Source: an uncultured Neomegalonema sp. (GTDB taxonomy: Bacteria; Pseudomonadota; Alphaproteobacteria; Rhodobacterales; Rhodobacteraceae). From it: a stretch of 41,224 bases of DNA. Under the pieces are notes generated by a model, which saw only the letters and a list, made by a program, of their open reading frames with translations, made no database searches and was not told the origin of the DNA. The translations under genes were made by a program, and so were the position numbers. Below, piece after piece: positions 26,207 to 35,457 of the stretch. The first letter of the stretch is position 1, and each line of letters opens with the position of its first letter. The DNA lies in NCBI GenBank assembly GCA_937928005.1, contig CALFVD010000056.1, positions 1 through 41,224 on the forward strand. The letters are read 5' to 3'.

Positions 26207-27628
26207 ATGGCAGATATTCTTGTTGTCGATGATGAAGCCGATATTCGCGATCTTATCGCTGAAATCCTCGAAGATGAGGGGCATGAAGCGCGGCGCGCGG
26301 CCTGCGCAGAGAGCGCATTCGCCGAAATCAATGCGCGCCAGCCGGACCTTATCATCCTCGATATCTGGTTGCAGGGTAGCCGTAAGGACGGGATCGAGGT
26401 TCTCAAAACCGTCAAGCGGGACAATCCAGAAATCCCCATCGTGATCATCAGTGGGCATGGCAATGTCGAACTGGCGGTCGCGGCCATACAACAGGGTGCC
26501 TACGACTTCATCGAAAAGCCGTTTAAGACCGATGTGCTTATGCTGACGGCGGTGCGTGCGCTCGAAGCGTCCAAGCTGCGCCGCGAAAATTCGACCCTGA
26601 GACAGCAGGATGAAAAGACGACTAAATTACTCGGTGAATCCTCCGTCATGTCGAGTTTGCGTACCGCGCTGCAACGGATTGCGCCAACGGGAAGCCGCGT
26701 GCTGATCACCGGGCCTTCTGGGGCGGGTAAGGAAGTCGCCGCGCGCTTTTTACACGCACATTCCAAGCGTGCCGACGCGCCCTTCGTTGTCGTGAGCGCC
26801 GCGACGATGGACCCCGAACATCTGGAAGAAAAACTGTTTGGACGGCAAAAAGATGGTGGATTGGCCCAACCCGGTTTGCTGGAGGCCGCACATGGGGGCA
26901 CGTTATTCTTTGATGAAGTGGCCGATATGCCGCGTGAAACCCAGCCGAAGATCCTGCGCGTGCTGGTGGATCAATGTTTCAGCCGCGTAGGGGGATCGGA
27001 TACTGTACGGGTCGATGTGCGTATTCTGAGTTCGTCGAGCCGTGATCTGACGGCTGAGATTGCGGCGGGGAATTTTCGCGAAGACCTGTATCATCGCCTG
27101 AATGTCGTACCCGTGGAAGTGCCCGCATTGGGAATGCGGCGCGAGGATATTCCGATGCTGGTAGAGCATCTGACGGAGCGGTTGCACCTAGAGCAAGGCT
27201 TGTCGAAGCGTGGATTTGCTCAGGATGCGATGGCGGTTTTGCAGGCGTATGACTGGCCGGGCAATGTGAGGCAGCTTCGCAATATCGTGGAGCGGATGAT
27301 GATCCTTGATGACCGGTTGGGGCAGGAAATTACGGCGGATGATCTACCCCATGAAGTGATACTGTCGGGTGGGGGTAGCAATGCGACGAATGAGAGTGGT
27401 GATAGCTTCGTATCCATGCCGCTACGCGAGGCGCGTGAAGCATTTGAGCGAGATTATCTGATTGCTCAGATCAATCGTTTCGGGGGAAATGTTTCGCGCA
27501 CGGCATCCTTCATCGGCATGGAACGCTCGGCATTGCACCGCAAGCTCAAGGCGCTTGGGGTCACGACGACGAACCGAGGCGGTGCCCGGCTGGCGACGAT
27601 GGATAATGTCGTGCGGTTATCTAGCTAA
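26207..27628 (+). CDS. ntrX: Response regulator NtrX
   Basis: The 473-residue product has a receiver domain with the phosphorylated aspartate at about D52 (LIILDIWLQGSRKDG), an AAA+ domain (Walker A GPSGAGKEV, FFDEVADMPRE, FREDLYHRLNVVPVEVP, YDWPGNVRQLRN) and a Fis-type DNA-binding end (NVSRTASFIGMERSALHRKLKAL). The GAFTGA loop is missing: after EEKLFGRQKDGG the chain goes straight to LAQPGLLEAAHGGTLFF. It therefore probably does not activate sigma54 polymerase but acts as a DNA-binding regulator otherwise. GGAGAGG lies before the ATG. trkA follows after 23 nt. Confidence 0.95.
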   Translation: MADILVVDDEADIRDLIAEILEDEGHEARRAACAESAFAEINARQPDLIILDIWLQGSRKDGIEVLKTVKRDNPEIPIVIISGHGNVELAVAAIQQGAYDFIEKPFKTDVLMLTAVRALEASKLRRENSTLRQQDEKTTKLLGESSVMSSLRTALQRIAPTGSRVLITGPSGAGKEVAARFLHAHSKRADAPFVVVSAATMDPEHLEEKLFGRQKDGGLAQPGLLEAAHGGTLFFDEVADMPRETQPKILRVLVDQCFSRVGGSDTVRVDVRILSSSSRDLTAEIAAGNFREDLYHRLNVVPVEVPALGMRREDIPMLVEHLTERLHLEQGLSKRGFAQDAMAVLQAYDWPGNVRQLRNIVERMMILDDRLGQEITADDLPHEVILSGGGSNATNESGDSFVSMPLREAREAFERDYLIAQINRFGGNVSRTASFIGMERSALHRKLKALGVTTTNRGGARLATMDNVVRLSS

Positions 27629-27651
27629 GGCCGCGTGAGAGAGACCGTAGC

Positions 27652-29031
27652 ATGAAGGTCATCGTATGCGGTGCCGGTCAGGTCGGCTTTAATATCGCGC
27701 GTCAGCTTGCCGCCGAGAATAATGACGTGGTTATCGTCGATCAGTTGGAACCGCTGGTTCGTAAGGTGACAGATACGCTGGATGTTGGCGGGGTGACGGG
27801 CTTTGCCTCCCGCCCTGATGTGCTGGGCGAAGCGGGCGCACGCGACGCGGATATGCTGATCGCGGTTACGTATTCTGACGAAGTGAACATGGTTGCGTGT
27901 CAGGTGGCGCATACCGTGTTTTCGATCCCGCGTAAGATTGCGCGGGTACGGGCGCAGGCGTATCTGGAGCCGCAATGGAGCGATATGTTCCAGCGCAATC
28001 ACATGCCCATCGACGTTATCATCTCGCCTGAGGTCGAGGTTGCGCGGTCGGTTTTGCGGCGGCTGAGTGCGCCGGGGGCGTTTGAGTCGACGCCTTTTCT
28101 CAATGGTCGGGTCAGGATGATCGGGACGCGGTTGGCGGCGAATTGTCCTTTGCTGCACACACCCTTGAGGCAATTAACGCAGCTGTTCCCCGATATCGCG
28201 GCTAAGGTTGTTGGTTTTGAACGCAATGGCAAGCTCTACACCCCTAGCGGCGATGATCAGCTTTTACCCGACGACAATGTCTTCATCATCTCGCGGGAGG
28301 ATCATGTCGGGCGTACGCTGGCGCTGTTTGGCCATGAGGAGGAGGTTGCGCGGCGGATCATTATCGCGGGGGGCGGTAATGTTGGGCTGAACGTTGCCTC
28401 CGCACTCGAAAAGCAAGAACGGCGGATTAAGGTCAAGCTGGTCGAGCGCAACCGTGAGCGGGCGGAATATGTCGCCGAGCGGCTGGACCGGACCATCGTT
28501 CTGAATGGTGATGTGCTGGATGCGACGCTTCTGGCCGAGGCGAATGTTGCGGATGCGGAAATGATTATCGCCCTGACCGATGACGATAAGGCCAATCTGC
28601 TCGCCGGGGTGTTGGCCAAGGAGGAGGGAACGGCGAGCGCGATGGCGCTGATCAATAACCAAAACCTGATGCGCCTTGTTGCGCCACTGGGGCTGGACGC
28701 CTTTATCAATCCACGCGCAACGACGGTGTCGTCGATCCTACGCCATGTTCGCCGGGGCAGGATTCGCGCGCTTCATAGTGTGCGCGATGGTGCGGCAGAG
28801 GTGATTGAGGCACAGATTCTGGCGACATCCTCGCTGGCTGGTACGCCGCTTTCCTCGATTGCCTTACCACCGGGGGTCATGGTTGGGGCCATTCTCTCAA
28901 ACAATGAAATTCGTGTTCCCGATGGCCGTGATGTGCTGAAAGATGGGGATAACGTGGTGATCTTTGCGCTAAAGAATGCGGTTCAGGAGGTCGAAAAGCT
29001 GTTCCGCGTTAGCGTCGATTACTTCCAATGA
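27652..29031 (+). CDS. trkA: Trk potassium uptake regulator TrkA
   Basis: TrkA is the cytosolic NAD(H)-binding ring protein that gates the TrkH channel. The 459-residue product has two RCK halves: MKVIVCGAGQVGFNIARQLA with a C-terminal regulatory part, and IIIAGGGNVGLNVASALE with a second such part ending VIFALKNAVQEVEKLF. Both glycine-rich nucleotide motifs are intact. The ATG is preceded by GAGAGAGACC. It follows ntrX by 23 nt and precedes trkH by 10 nt, so the whole potassium system appears to share the ntr transcript. Confidence 0.96.
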   Translation: MKVIVCGAGQVGFNIARQLAAENNDVVIVDQLEPLVRKVTDTLDVGGVTGFASRPDVLGEAGARDADMLIAVTYSDEVNMVACQVAHTVFSIPRKIARVRAQAYLEPQWSDMFQRNHMPIDVIISPEVEVARSVLRRLSAPGAFESTPFLNGRVRMIGTRLAANCPLLHTPLRQLTQLFPDIAAKVVGFERNGKLYTPSGDDQLLPDDNVFIISREDHVGRTLALFGHEEEVARRIIIAGGGNVGLNVASALEKQERRIKVKLVERNRERAEYVAERLDRTIVLNGDVLDATLLAEANVADAEMIIALTDDDKANLLAGVLAKEEGTASAMALINNQNLMRLVAPLGLDAFINPRATTVSSILRHVRRGRIRALHSVRDGAAEVIEAQILATSSLAGTPLSSIALPPGVMVGAILSNNEIRVPDGRDVLKDGDNVVIFALKNAVQEVEKLFRVSVDYFQ

Positions 29032-29041
29032 GATCCTTGCG

Positions 29042-30610
29042 ATGAGTCGGGGTGTTGTTCGCGTCTGGCGTCCGATCAGGGTGCGTGGCAGCGGCGCAGA
29101 GCAGCTGTTGAGTACGGCGCTGTTCGTTTTTGCCGCCGGGTTCGCCCTCATGGCGCTGCACGCTTTTGCCATAACTGACCTTGATACGAGCGCCGTTTTC
29201 GCAATTTGCGCGGCGGGGGCCAGCCTGTTTGGGTCAGCATTGCGCATGATTCTGATGCGCCATCCGATTTCGGTGGCGCGGTCGGGGTTATTGGCCCTTA
29301 TCGTGTTTTATATAGTGGGGCCGCTTGTCGTTGCCGTCCCATTGGCGGAGATAATTCCGAAATTTTCGTTGATCGATGCCTATTTCGAGATGTCCTCGGC
29401 TATGACGACAACGGGCGCATCCAATATCCTCGTTATCGAAGATATCCCCCGTACATTGGTGCTGTGGCGTTCAGCCTGTGCGGGGCTTGGTGGTTTTGTC
29501 TCTCTGGTGGCGGCATTGGCCATTTTTGCGCCGCTGTCTATTGGTGGTTTTGAGGTTCGCGCAATACTTGATCACCAAGATACGACCCAGAGCGGTGTTG
29601 CATTGGCGGCGGAAACTCTGATCGGGCGGCGCGACGCGATGCAGCGGGCGATATGGGCCGCGCGGATGCTGATCATTCCGTATCTAGGGATGATTGTGCT
29701 GTGTATGATGTCATTGGCTGCGGCGGGTGCGCCCGCTTTTGAGGCGTGGTGTTATGCGCTGGGTGCGGTATCGACGACGGGTTTCAAAGTCGATGCTGGG
29801 GGCATCGCCGCCTATGATTCCGCGATTATCGAGTTCGTGCTGGTGTGTTTTATCGTTCCGGCGGCTATCGGCGTGGGGGTGCATCAGCAGGCATTGCGCG
29901 GGCGGCTTCGTGCCTACCGTGAAGACCCTGAATGTCGGTATATGATCATTGCCATCGCATCGGTCGTGACGCTGATATTTGTGCGTCATTGGCTCGGCGC
30001 TATCGAAACCAGCTCTACCGATGAAGTGAGTGCAGGTATCGGCGCATTGTGGGGGGCGTTGTTCATGGCGATTTCCTACATCACGACCGCCGGATTCGAA
30101 TCTGCGGATTGGGCGGGGGCTACCTCGTGGAGCGGATTGCGGACACCGGGCGTTATTCTGATCGGCTTGGCCATCGTCGGCGGGGGCGCGGCCTCGACTG
30201 CAGGGGGCGTAAAGCTGATCCGCGCAGCATTGCTGGCCAAACACAGCATCAATGAACTGGCCCGATTAACCCGACCAACCGAGGTTCGCCCCATTCGCAG
30301 CGGCAGCTATCGAGTTACCCAAGGTGCGATGCGAATCGTTTTTGTTTTTGTCATGCTTTACGTCATGGCCGTTGTCGGAAGTGCATTGGCGCTGACCGCG
30401 ACGGGCATTGGCGTTATTGATGCGCTGATCGCGTCTATCAGTGTTTTGAGCAATACGGGGCCGCTGCTTCCGCTCATCTCCGAAGATGCAAACGCCTATA
30501 TCGGCCTGACCGATGCGGCAAAACTGATGCTGTGTGTCGGTATGATCGTCGGGCGCATGGAAACACTGGCCGTTGTTGCCTTGCTCAGCCCTCGAACGTG
30601 GCGGAAATAG
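29042..30610 (+). CDS. trkH: Trk potassium transporter TrkH
   Basis: TrkH forms the potassium pore in the inner membrane. The 522-residue product has about ten membrane segments and four pore loops with selectivity-filter glycines: MSSAMTTTGASNI, GAVSTTGFKVDAGG, ISYITTAGFESADW and SVLSNTGPLLP. GGGAASTAGGVKLIR is a family block. I use the ATG at 29042 (MSRGVVRVWRPIRVRG); the frame is open upstream, but that part lies inside trkA. The ribosome binding site is weak, which suggests coupling to trkA. Confidence 0.94.
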   Translation: MSRGVVRVWRPIRVRGSGAEQLLSTALFVFAAGFALMALHAFAITDLDTSAVFAICAAGASLFGSALRMILMRHPISVARSGLLALIVFYIVGPLVVAVPLAEIIPKFSLIDAYFEMSSAMTTTGASNILVIEDIPRTLVLWRSACAGLGGFVSLVAALAIFAPLSIGGFEVRAILDHQDTTQSGVALAAETLIGRRDAMQRAIWAARMLIIPYLGMIVLCMMSLAAAGAPAFEAWCYALGAVSTTGFKVDAGGIAAYDSAIIEFVLVCFIVPAAIGVGVHQQALRGRLRAYREDPECRYMIIAIASVVTLIFVRHWLGAIETSSTDEVSAGIGALWGALFMAISYITTAGFESADWAGATSWSGLRTPGVILIGLAIVGGGAASTAGGVKLIRAALLAKHSINELARLTRPTEVRPIRSGSYRVTQGAMRIVFVFVMLYVMAVVGSALALTATGIGVIDALIASISVLSNTGPLLPLISEDANAYIGLTDAAKLMLCVGMIVGRMETLAVVALLSPRTWRK

Positions 30611-30754
30611 CCTTCGGTATGTTTTTATTGCCCCTGTGAAACGTAGATATTTTATTGCGGACTTGTGGTGGTGGGGTGATCGTGTAGTGTCGCCTCAATT
30701 ATGCCGAGATGTTAGGCCCGGCCAAATGCAACAATAATGACGAAGGGGCATCCG

Positions 30755-31000
30755 ATGGCCTCAGACAGACAGAATCTCCAAGATACTTTCCTTAACCACG
30801 TGCGCAAAAACAAAGTTTCGGTGACGATTTTCCTCGTCAACGGGGTCAAACTACAGGGTGTTATAACGTGGTTTGATAATTTTTGTGTGTTGCTGCGCCG
30901 GGACGGACAGTCTCAGCTTGTGTATAAGCACGCGATTTCGACCGTTATGCCTGCACAATCAATTGCGCTTTATGAACCCGAAGAGGCACCGGCCACTTGA
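30755..31000 (+). CDS. hfq: RNA chaperone Hfq
   Basis: Hfq is a hexameric Sm-like protein that pairs small RNAs with messages. The 81-residue product shows [20 protein letters not shown], the Sm1 region [19 protein letters not shown] and the Sm2 motif [11 protein letters not shown], with a short acidic tail as is common in alphaproteobacteria. AAGGGG lies 6 nt before the ATG at 30755. A 144-bp gap after trkH leaves room for its own promoter, but I found no convincing one. Its stop overlaps the TTG start of hflX. Confidence 0.97.
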   Translation: MASDRQNLQDTFLNHVRKNKVSVTIFLVNGVKLQGVITWFDNFCVLLRRDGQSQLVYKHAISTVMPAQSIALYEPEEAPAT

Positions 31001-32301
31001 AGACCGAAGAACCGGCTACCCGAACCTTCGTCCTCCACCCGATTCTACCCGATTGGAAGCAGTCGAGTCGTCCGCCCGAAGCACGGTTGGAGGAGGCGGT
31101 TGGCCTTGCAGAAGCACTGGCAGATCTTGAGATCGTGGCCAGCGCTGCGGAACTGGTTCGCCAGCCTCGACCCGCAACGCTGTTTGGGACGGGCAAGCTC
31201 GATGACCTGAAAGATGTCGTTAAGGAGAATGAGGTTGAGCTGGTCATTGTCGACGGTACGTTGACACCTGTGCAGCAACGCAACCTTGAAACCGCGCTGA
31301 AGGCGAAGGTTTTGGATCGAACCGGATTGATTCTCGAAATCTTTGGCGAACGGGCCGGGACGGCGGAAGGCGTGCTTCAGGTCGAACACGCGCATCTCAG
31401 CTATCAGAAAAGCCGCCTCGTGCGGAGCTGGACCCACCTCGAACGTCAACGCGGTGGTTTGGGCTTTGTCGGTGGCCCCGGCGAGACGCAGATCGAAGCA
31501 GACCGCCGGATGATCGACGAGCGGCTTGTACGCATCGAACGCAAACTGGACAAGGTGGTGCGAACGCGCACGCTGCATCGCCAGAAGCGCAAGAAGGCGC
31601 CGCTACCGATTGTTGCGCTCGTCGGCTATACAAATGCGGGAAAATCGACGCTGTTCAATCGAATTACCGGTAGCGATGTGATGGCGAAGGACATGTTGTT
31701 TGCGACGCTCGACCCGACCATGCGATCCGTCGATTTGCCGAATGGACGGCAGGGGATTTTCTCAGACACGGTTGGGTTTATTTCTGACCTGCCAACTCAA
31801 CTTATCGCTGCATTTCGCGCGACTTTGGAAGAGGTGTTGGAAGCGGATTTGATCGTTCATGTACGTGATGTCGTGAACGAGGAAACAGAGGCGCAGGCGG
31901 CGGATGTGGTGACGGTCCTGCGCGAACTGGGTGTACCAGATCAGATGTTAAATGACGCCATCGAAGTCTACAACAAGATGGACTTGCTCGATGCCGATGC
32001 GCGGCAGGCATGGGAGAACGAGGCAGCCCGGCGACCCGGTGCAATCTGTGTTTCGGCCCAGTCGGGGCAAGGGATCGAAGCATTGCTCGACCTAATCGCC
32101 GAAACGCTGGCAGCGGCGGAAACACTGGCACGAATCGACCTGCCGCTCAGTGATGGGGCCGCGCTGGCATGGCTGTATCAGGCGGCGGATGTGCGCGATG
32201 CGGAGGCAGGGGATGGCACGATGTCTGTCACCGTTTCGATCTCGGATGCCGATGCACAGCGATTCTCGAAGCGGTTTGGCTATGCGTTGCAGGACGCCTG
32301 A
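30997..32301 (+). CDS. hflX: GTPase HflX
   Basis: HflX is a ribosome-associated GTPase that splits stalled or stressed ribosomes. The 434-residue product has the N-terminal HflX domain ([45 protein letters not shown]) and a G domain: G1 [13 protein letters not shown]3 [11 protein letters not shown]4 NKMD. The start appears to be TTG at 30997 in a TTGA overlap with the hfq stop; no in-frame ATG is available until far inside the domain, and GAGG lies 10 nt upstream. Its 3' end overlaps the convergent miaA by 22 bp. Confidence 0.95.
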   Translation: MKTEEPATRTFVLHPILPDWKQSSRPPEARLEEAVGLAEALADLEIVASAAELVRQPRPATLFGTGKLDDLKDVVKENEVELVIVDGTLTPVQQRNLETALKAKVLDRTGLILEIFGERAGTAEGVLQVEHAHLSYQKSRLVRSWTHLERQRGGLGFVGGPGETQIEADRRMIDERLVRIERKLDKVVRTRTLHRQKRKKAPLPIVALVGYTNAGKSTLFNRITGSDVMAKDMLFATLDPTMRSVDLPNGRQGIFSDTVGFISDLPTQLIAAFRATLEEVLEADLIVHVRDVVNEETEAQAADVVTVLRELGVPDQMLNDAIEVYNKMDLLDADARQAWENEAARRPGAICVSAQSGQGIEALLDLIAETLAAAETLARIDLPLSDGAALAWLYQAADVRDAEAGDGTMSVTVSISDADAQRFSKRFGYALQDA

Positions 32302-33212
32302 GTGATTGTTTTTAATAGGCTTTCGGCGTTTAGACCCATTGGGATACGGTGCCAGTCTGGCATTTGATTGCGCAGCCAAGTGCGTTGGCGTTTGGCGTAA
32401 CGGCGGGTATCTGTCTTGGCCTGCGTAATCGCTTGTTCTAGCGATATTTTACCGTCGAGATGCGCCAGCAAAGGCGGCGCACCGACCGCCTTCATCGCGG
32501 GGAGTTCGGGGTTTAGCGCGCGGGCCTGCATGGCCTTTACCTCATCGAGAATTCCCTCAGCGACCATCGTATCGAACCGGGATTCAATGCGCGTAACGAG
32601 TGTATCACGATCCGCATCCACGACGAAAAGATGTGCGTTTTCAGGGGGTAATAGGGCGGGCGGCGTGTTCGCCATCCAATCGGCGAGCGGACGACCGGTT
32701 TGCTCTAACACCTCCCACGCGCGAATGATGCGGCGTGGATTGATGATGTCGAGGGTTTGAGCAGTCGGATCGCGCTCAACAAGCCGTTTGCGCATCGCAT
32801 CAGCGCCCAATCTTTCGAGCAAAGCATTCGTTGCATCTCTGATTTCGGGGGCGATGGGGGGGATAGTCGATAGACCGCGCGTAAGCGCCGTAAAATTCAG
32901 ACCACTTCCCCCTACGATGATCGGCACAACGCCGCTGTCACTGGCTTTGTTGAGGGTAGTGGTGATTTCCCGTAGCCATTCACCGACGGAATACCAATTT
33001 TCGGGATCGATATGCCCATACATCCTGTGTGACGCGCGGGATTCTTCCTCTGCACTTGGGCGTGCAGTCAGCAAGTGCCATCCTGAATAGACCTGCATTA
33101 AGTCTGCATTGATGATCCAGCCGCCAAGACGCTCGGCCAAAGCAAGGGCCAGCGAGGATTTGCCGGATGCGGTCGGGCCTGCGATCAGGATTGGTCGATG
33201 CGGAGATTCCAT
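32280..33212 (-). CDS. miaA: tRNA dimethylallyltransferase MiaA
   Basis: MiaA adds a dimethylallyl group to A37 of tRNAs that read UNN codons. The 310-residue product shows the P-loop LIAGPTASGKSSLALALAE, NADLMQVYSGW, GGSGLNFTALTRGL, NPRRIIRAWEV and the C-terminal TRRYAKRQRTWLR. The DSMQVY motif seen in many MiaA proteins reads DLMQVY here. In E. coli miaA, hfq and hflX are one operon; here miaA is on the other strand, tail to tail with hflX and overlapping it by 22 bp. Confidence 0.95.
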   Translation of the reverse strand: MESPHRPILIAGPTASGKSSLALALAERLGGWIINADLMQVYSGWHLLTARPSAEEESRASHRMYGHIDPENWYSVGEWLREITTTLNKASDSGVVPIIVGGSGLNFTALTRGLSTIPPIAPEIRDATNALLERLGADAMRKRLVERDPTAQTLDIINPRRIIRAWEVLEQTGRPLADWMANTPPALLPPENAHLFVVDADRDTLVTRIESRFDTMVAEGILDEVKAMQARALNPELPAMKAVGAPPLLAHLDGKISLEQAITQAKTDTRRYAKRQRTWLRNQMPDWHRIPMGLNAESLLKTITQASCNA

Positions 33213-33259
33213 GCTGCATCATAGCGCCGTGGGAAGCGTTGGGCAAAAGAGCTATGCGA

Positions 33260-33412
33260 TCAGCACAGCCTTCCCCAGCCTATTGTATAAGAGATTGAGT
33301 TGCAGGTATCGGTCACTTGGTATTGTTTCAGCACTGGACCATCATGGTAGTGCAACATACCGGCAAGCTGGTAGACAGCCAAAAAGACGACGACGGCGCA
33401 AAGCTTTTCCAT
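33260..33412 (-). CDS. Possible small membrane-anchored protein
   Basis: A 50-codon frame upstream of miaA encodes MEKLCAVVVFLAVYQLAGML followed by a polar tail with two cysteines. The first 20 residues look like a membrane segment or signal sequence. I see no ribosome binding site, and no family is recognised. The gap 33213-33748 otherwise holds no gene of size, only hairpins and a candidate purC promoter. Confidence 0.2.
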   Translation of the reverse strand: MEKLCAVVVFLAVYQLAGMLHYHDGPVLKQYQVTDTCNSISYTIGWGRLC

Positions 33413-33536
33413 TTTTCGTTGCCCATAGATATTTATGTTGCCGAAATCTTAGCAAGAATAACACCAGCCGGTTTCTGAATGCTGAATACAACCTTTTGCC
33501 TTTAAATTATGCGTTATACACTTATAGAGAGTTGCG

Positions 33537-33596
33537 ATGAACCTGAGCCATATTTCACGCCAAGAGCCGTACAAATATGGCGCTCGATGATTCAGG
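33537..33596 (+). other. 17-codon ORF containing a strong hairpin
   Basis: An ATG at 33537 with AGAGAG 5 nt upstream opens a 17-codon frame (MNLSHISRQEPYKYGAR) ending at 33590. A perfect 9-bp stem (33547-33555 with 33573-33581, 17-nt loop) lies inside it, and outer arms 33542-33546 and 33592-33596 can also pair. It could be a leader peptide, part of a small RNA, or chance. Confidence 0.2.
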
Positions 33597-33646
33597 ATAA
33601 TCGCAATTCGCTTTAATGGGCGATTGATGGCGGGCTGGCAAACCGC

Positions 33647-33675
33647 TTGCGGGTATTGTGACAACTGCCTATACA
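33647..33675 (+). promoter_or_regulatory. Candidate purC promoter
   Basis: TTGCGG (33647-33652) and TATACA (33670-33675) are spaced by 17 nt. Transcription would begin near 33682, giving a leader of about 67 nt that opens with the hairpin at 33688. Confidence 0.35.
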
Positions 33676-33687
33676 CGCGGCAAGCAA

Positions 33688-33709
33688 GCAGGGTGCTATT
33701 GCATCCTGC
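33688..33709 (+). promoter_or_regulatory. Hairpin in the purC leader
   Basis: A 9-bp stem with one wobble pair (33688-33696 with 33701-33709) and a TATT loop is followed by CCTTTACG. The T-run is too short for a strong terminator. It may stabilise the 5' end or end a transcript coming from upstream. Confidence 0.4.
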
Positions 33710-33748
33710 CCTTTACGCATTGCGCGTTTTCAGATCGGAGTACAGGCG

Positions 33749-34513
33749 ATGAGCCGTCGGCGGTTAGTCTACGAAGGTAAAGCCAAGACGATCTATGCCG
33801 GGCCTGAACCAGGGACACTCGTGCAGTATTTCAAGGATGATGCGACGGCGTTCAACGCCGAAAAGCATGCGATAATTGACGGCAAAGGCGTGCTGAACAA
33901 CTTCATCTCTGAATTTGTGATGACGCATCTCAACAGTGTAGGCGTTCCTACACATTTTATCCGCCGCATGAATATGCGCGAGCAATTGATCCGTGAAGTT
34001 GAGATTATTCCGTTAGAGGTGGTCGTACGCAATGTGGCGGCGGGCAGCATCGCAAAACGGTTCGGATTGGAAGAGGGCACGCCATTGCCCCGGCCAATCG
34101 TGGAATACTACTTCAAGGATGATAAGCTGGGCGATCCCATGGTCGCGGAGGAGCATATCGCCGCGTTTAATTGGGCCAGCCCGCAAGACCTAGATGATAT
34201 GGTCGCGCTGGCGCTACGGGTGAATGATTTTCTGAGTGGTCTGTTCCTCGGCGTTGGAATCAAGCTGGTCGATTTCAAGATTGAGTGCGGCCATGTCTAT
34301 GATGGCGATATTCCGCGCGTCATCGTTGCCGATGAGATCAGCCCGGATTCATGCCGTCTTTGGGATGTGAAATCGGGCAAGAAATTCGATAAGGATGTCT
34401 TCCGCCGTGATCTCGGCGATCTGATGGAAGGCTATACCGAAGTGGCCAGCCGCCTCGGTGTTATGCCTGAAAAAAGCGTTATCCGCTCCGGCGGTCCAAA
34501 ACTCGTGCATTAG
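33749..34513 (+). CDS. purC: SAICAR synthase
   Basis: PurC joins aspartate to CAIR in purine synthesis, using ATP. The 254-residue product shows [72 protein letters not shown] and [20 protein letters not shown] (in part), all typical. GGAG lies about 10 nt before the ATG. It heads a purine operon; purS starts 11 nt after its stop. Confidence 0.97.
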   Translation: MSRRRLVYEGKAKTIYAGPEPGTLVQYFKDDATAFNAEKHAIIDGKGVLNNFISEFVMTHLNSVGVPTHFIRRMNMREQLIREVEIIPLEVVVRNVAAGSIAKRFGLEEGTPLPRPIVEYYFKDDKLGDPMVAEEHIAAFNWASPQDLDDMVALALRVNDFLSGLFLGVGIKLVDFKIECGHVYDGDIPRVIVADEISPDSCRLWDVKSGKKFDKDVFRRDLGDLMEGYTEVASRLGVMPEKSVIRSGGPKLVH

Positions 34514-34524
34514 AGGGGTAGGCC

Positions 34525-34764
34525 ATGAAAGCGCGTGTTTTCGTGACTTTAAAATCCGGCGTTCTCGATCCGCAAGGCGCGGCCATCGGATCGGCACTGG
34601 ACGGGATGGGATTCGATGGTGTCGAGAGCATTCGGCAGGGTAAGGTCTTTGAGATCGAAATGGCAGATGCAACCCGCGATGAAGCGGCGGAGCAACTCGA
34701 TGCGATGTGTCGCCGTCTTCTGGCAAATACCGTGATCGAGGATTACTCGGTCGAACTGGATTAA
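34525..34764 (+). CDS. purS: FGAM synthase subunit PurS
   Basis: The 79-residue product is the small bridging subunit of the three-part formylglycinamidine ribonucleotide synthase (PurS-PurQ-PurL). It has the typical start KARVFVTLKSGVLDPQGAAI, then GFDGVESIRQGKVFEIEM and an end LLANTVIEDYSVEL. Organisms with PurS use the small form of PurL, which is not in the window. AGAGGGG precedes the ATG. purQ follows after 21 nt. Confidence 0.96.
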   Translation: MKARVFVTLKSGVLDPQGAAIGSALDGMGFDGVESIRQGKVFEIEMADATRDEAAEQLDAMCRRLLANTVIEDYSVELD

Positions 34765-34785
34765 CGGCGCAAGAAAGCGATAGCG

Positions 34786-35457
34786 ATGAAATCGGCAGTG
34801 ATCGTTTTTCCCGGCTCGAATTGTGACCGTGACCTTGCTGTTGCGATGCGCGAGGCGACGGGGCGTGAGCCTCATATGGTTTGGCACAAGGACAGCACGT
34901 TGCCCGAAGGGTTGGACTTTATCGGCGTACCCGGTGGATTCTCGTTCGGGGATTACCTGCGCTGCGGTGCTATTGCTGCACAATCTCCGATCATGCGTGA
35001 GGTGGTGGCATTCGCTGGGCGTGGCGGGCATGTGCTGGGCATCTGCAACGGTTTTCAGGTATTGATCGAAAGCGGGCTGTTGCCGGGTGTGCTGATGCGC
35101 AATGCAACGCTGAAATTTGTATGCCGCGACGTGCCATTGCGCGTCGAGGAAGCGCAAAGTGCCTTTACGCGCGAATATGCGGCTGGGCAGGAAGTCACAT
35201 TTCCGGTTGCGCATCACGATGGATGCTATGTGGCGGAACCTGATATGCTGGAGCGTCTCGAAGATGAGCGGCGGGTGGCGTTTCGGTATCTTGATGCGGT
35301 GAACGGTTCGATGAATGATATTGCCGGTATCCTATCAGAAAATCGGCGGGTGTTGGGGATGATGCCGCACCCTGAGCGTGCGGCGGATGCGCGCTTGCTG
35401 GGGACGGATGGGAAGGCGATGTTCCGTGGATTGGCCGAGTCACTGGTGGCGGCATGA
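34786..35457 (+). CDS. purQ: FGAM synthase glutaminase subunit PurQ
   Basis: PurQ releases ammonia from glutamine for PurL. The 223-residue product is a class I glutamine amidotransferase: [37 protein letters not shown], the nucleophile C87 in [10 protein letters not shown], and the catalytic histidine and glutamate in GMMPHPERA. The ribosome binding site is weak. Its stop overlaps the start of the next gene by 4 bp, which ties the purine genes to the lipoprotein and dusA downstream. Confidence 0.97.
   Translation: MKSAVIVFPGSNCDRDLAVAMREATGREPHMVWHKDSTLPEGLDFIGVPGGFSFGDYLRCGAIAAQSPIMREVVAFAGRGGHVLGICNGFQVLIESGLLPGVLMRNATLKFVCRDVPLRVEEAQSAFTREYAAGQEVTFPVAHHDGCYVAEPDMLERLEDERRVAFRYLDAVNGSMNDIAGILSENRRVLGMMPHPERAADARLLGTDGKAMFRGLAESLVAA

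Noticed and set aside
33109-33540. 143-codon plus-strand open frame between hflX and purC
   Set aside because: Its first part is antisense to miaA, it has no ribosome binding site and no recognisable domain.
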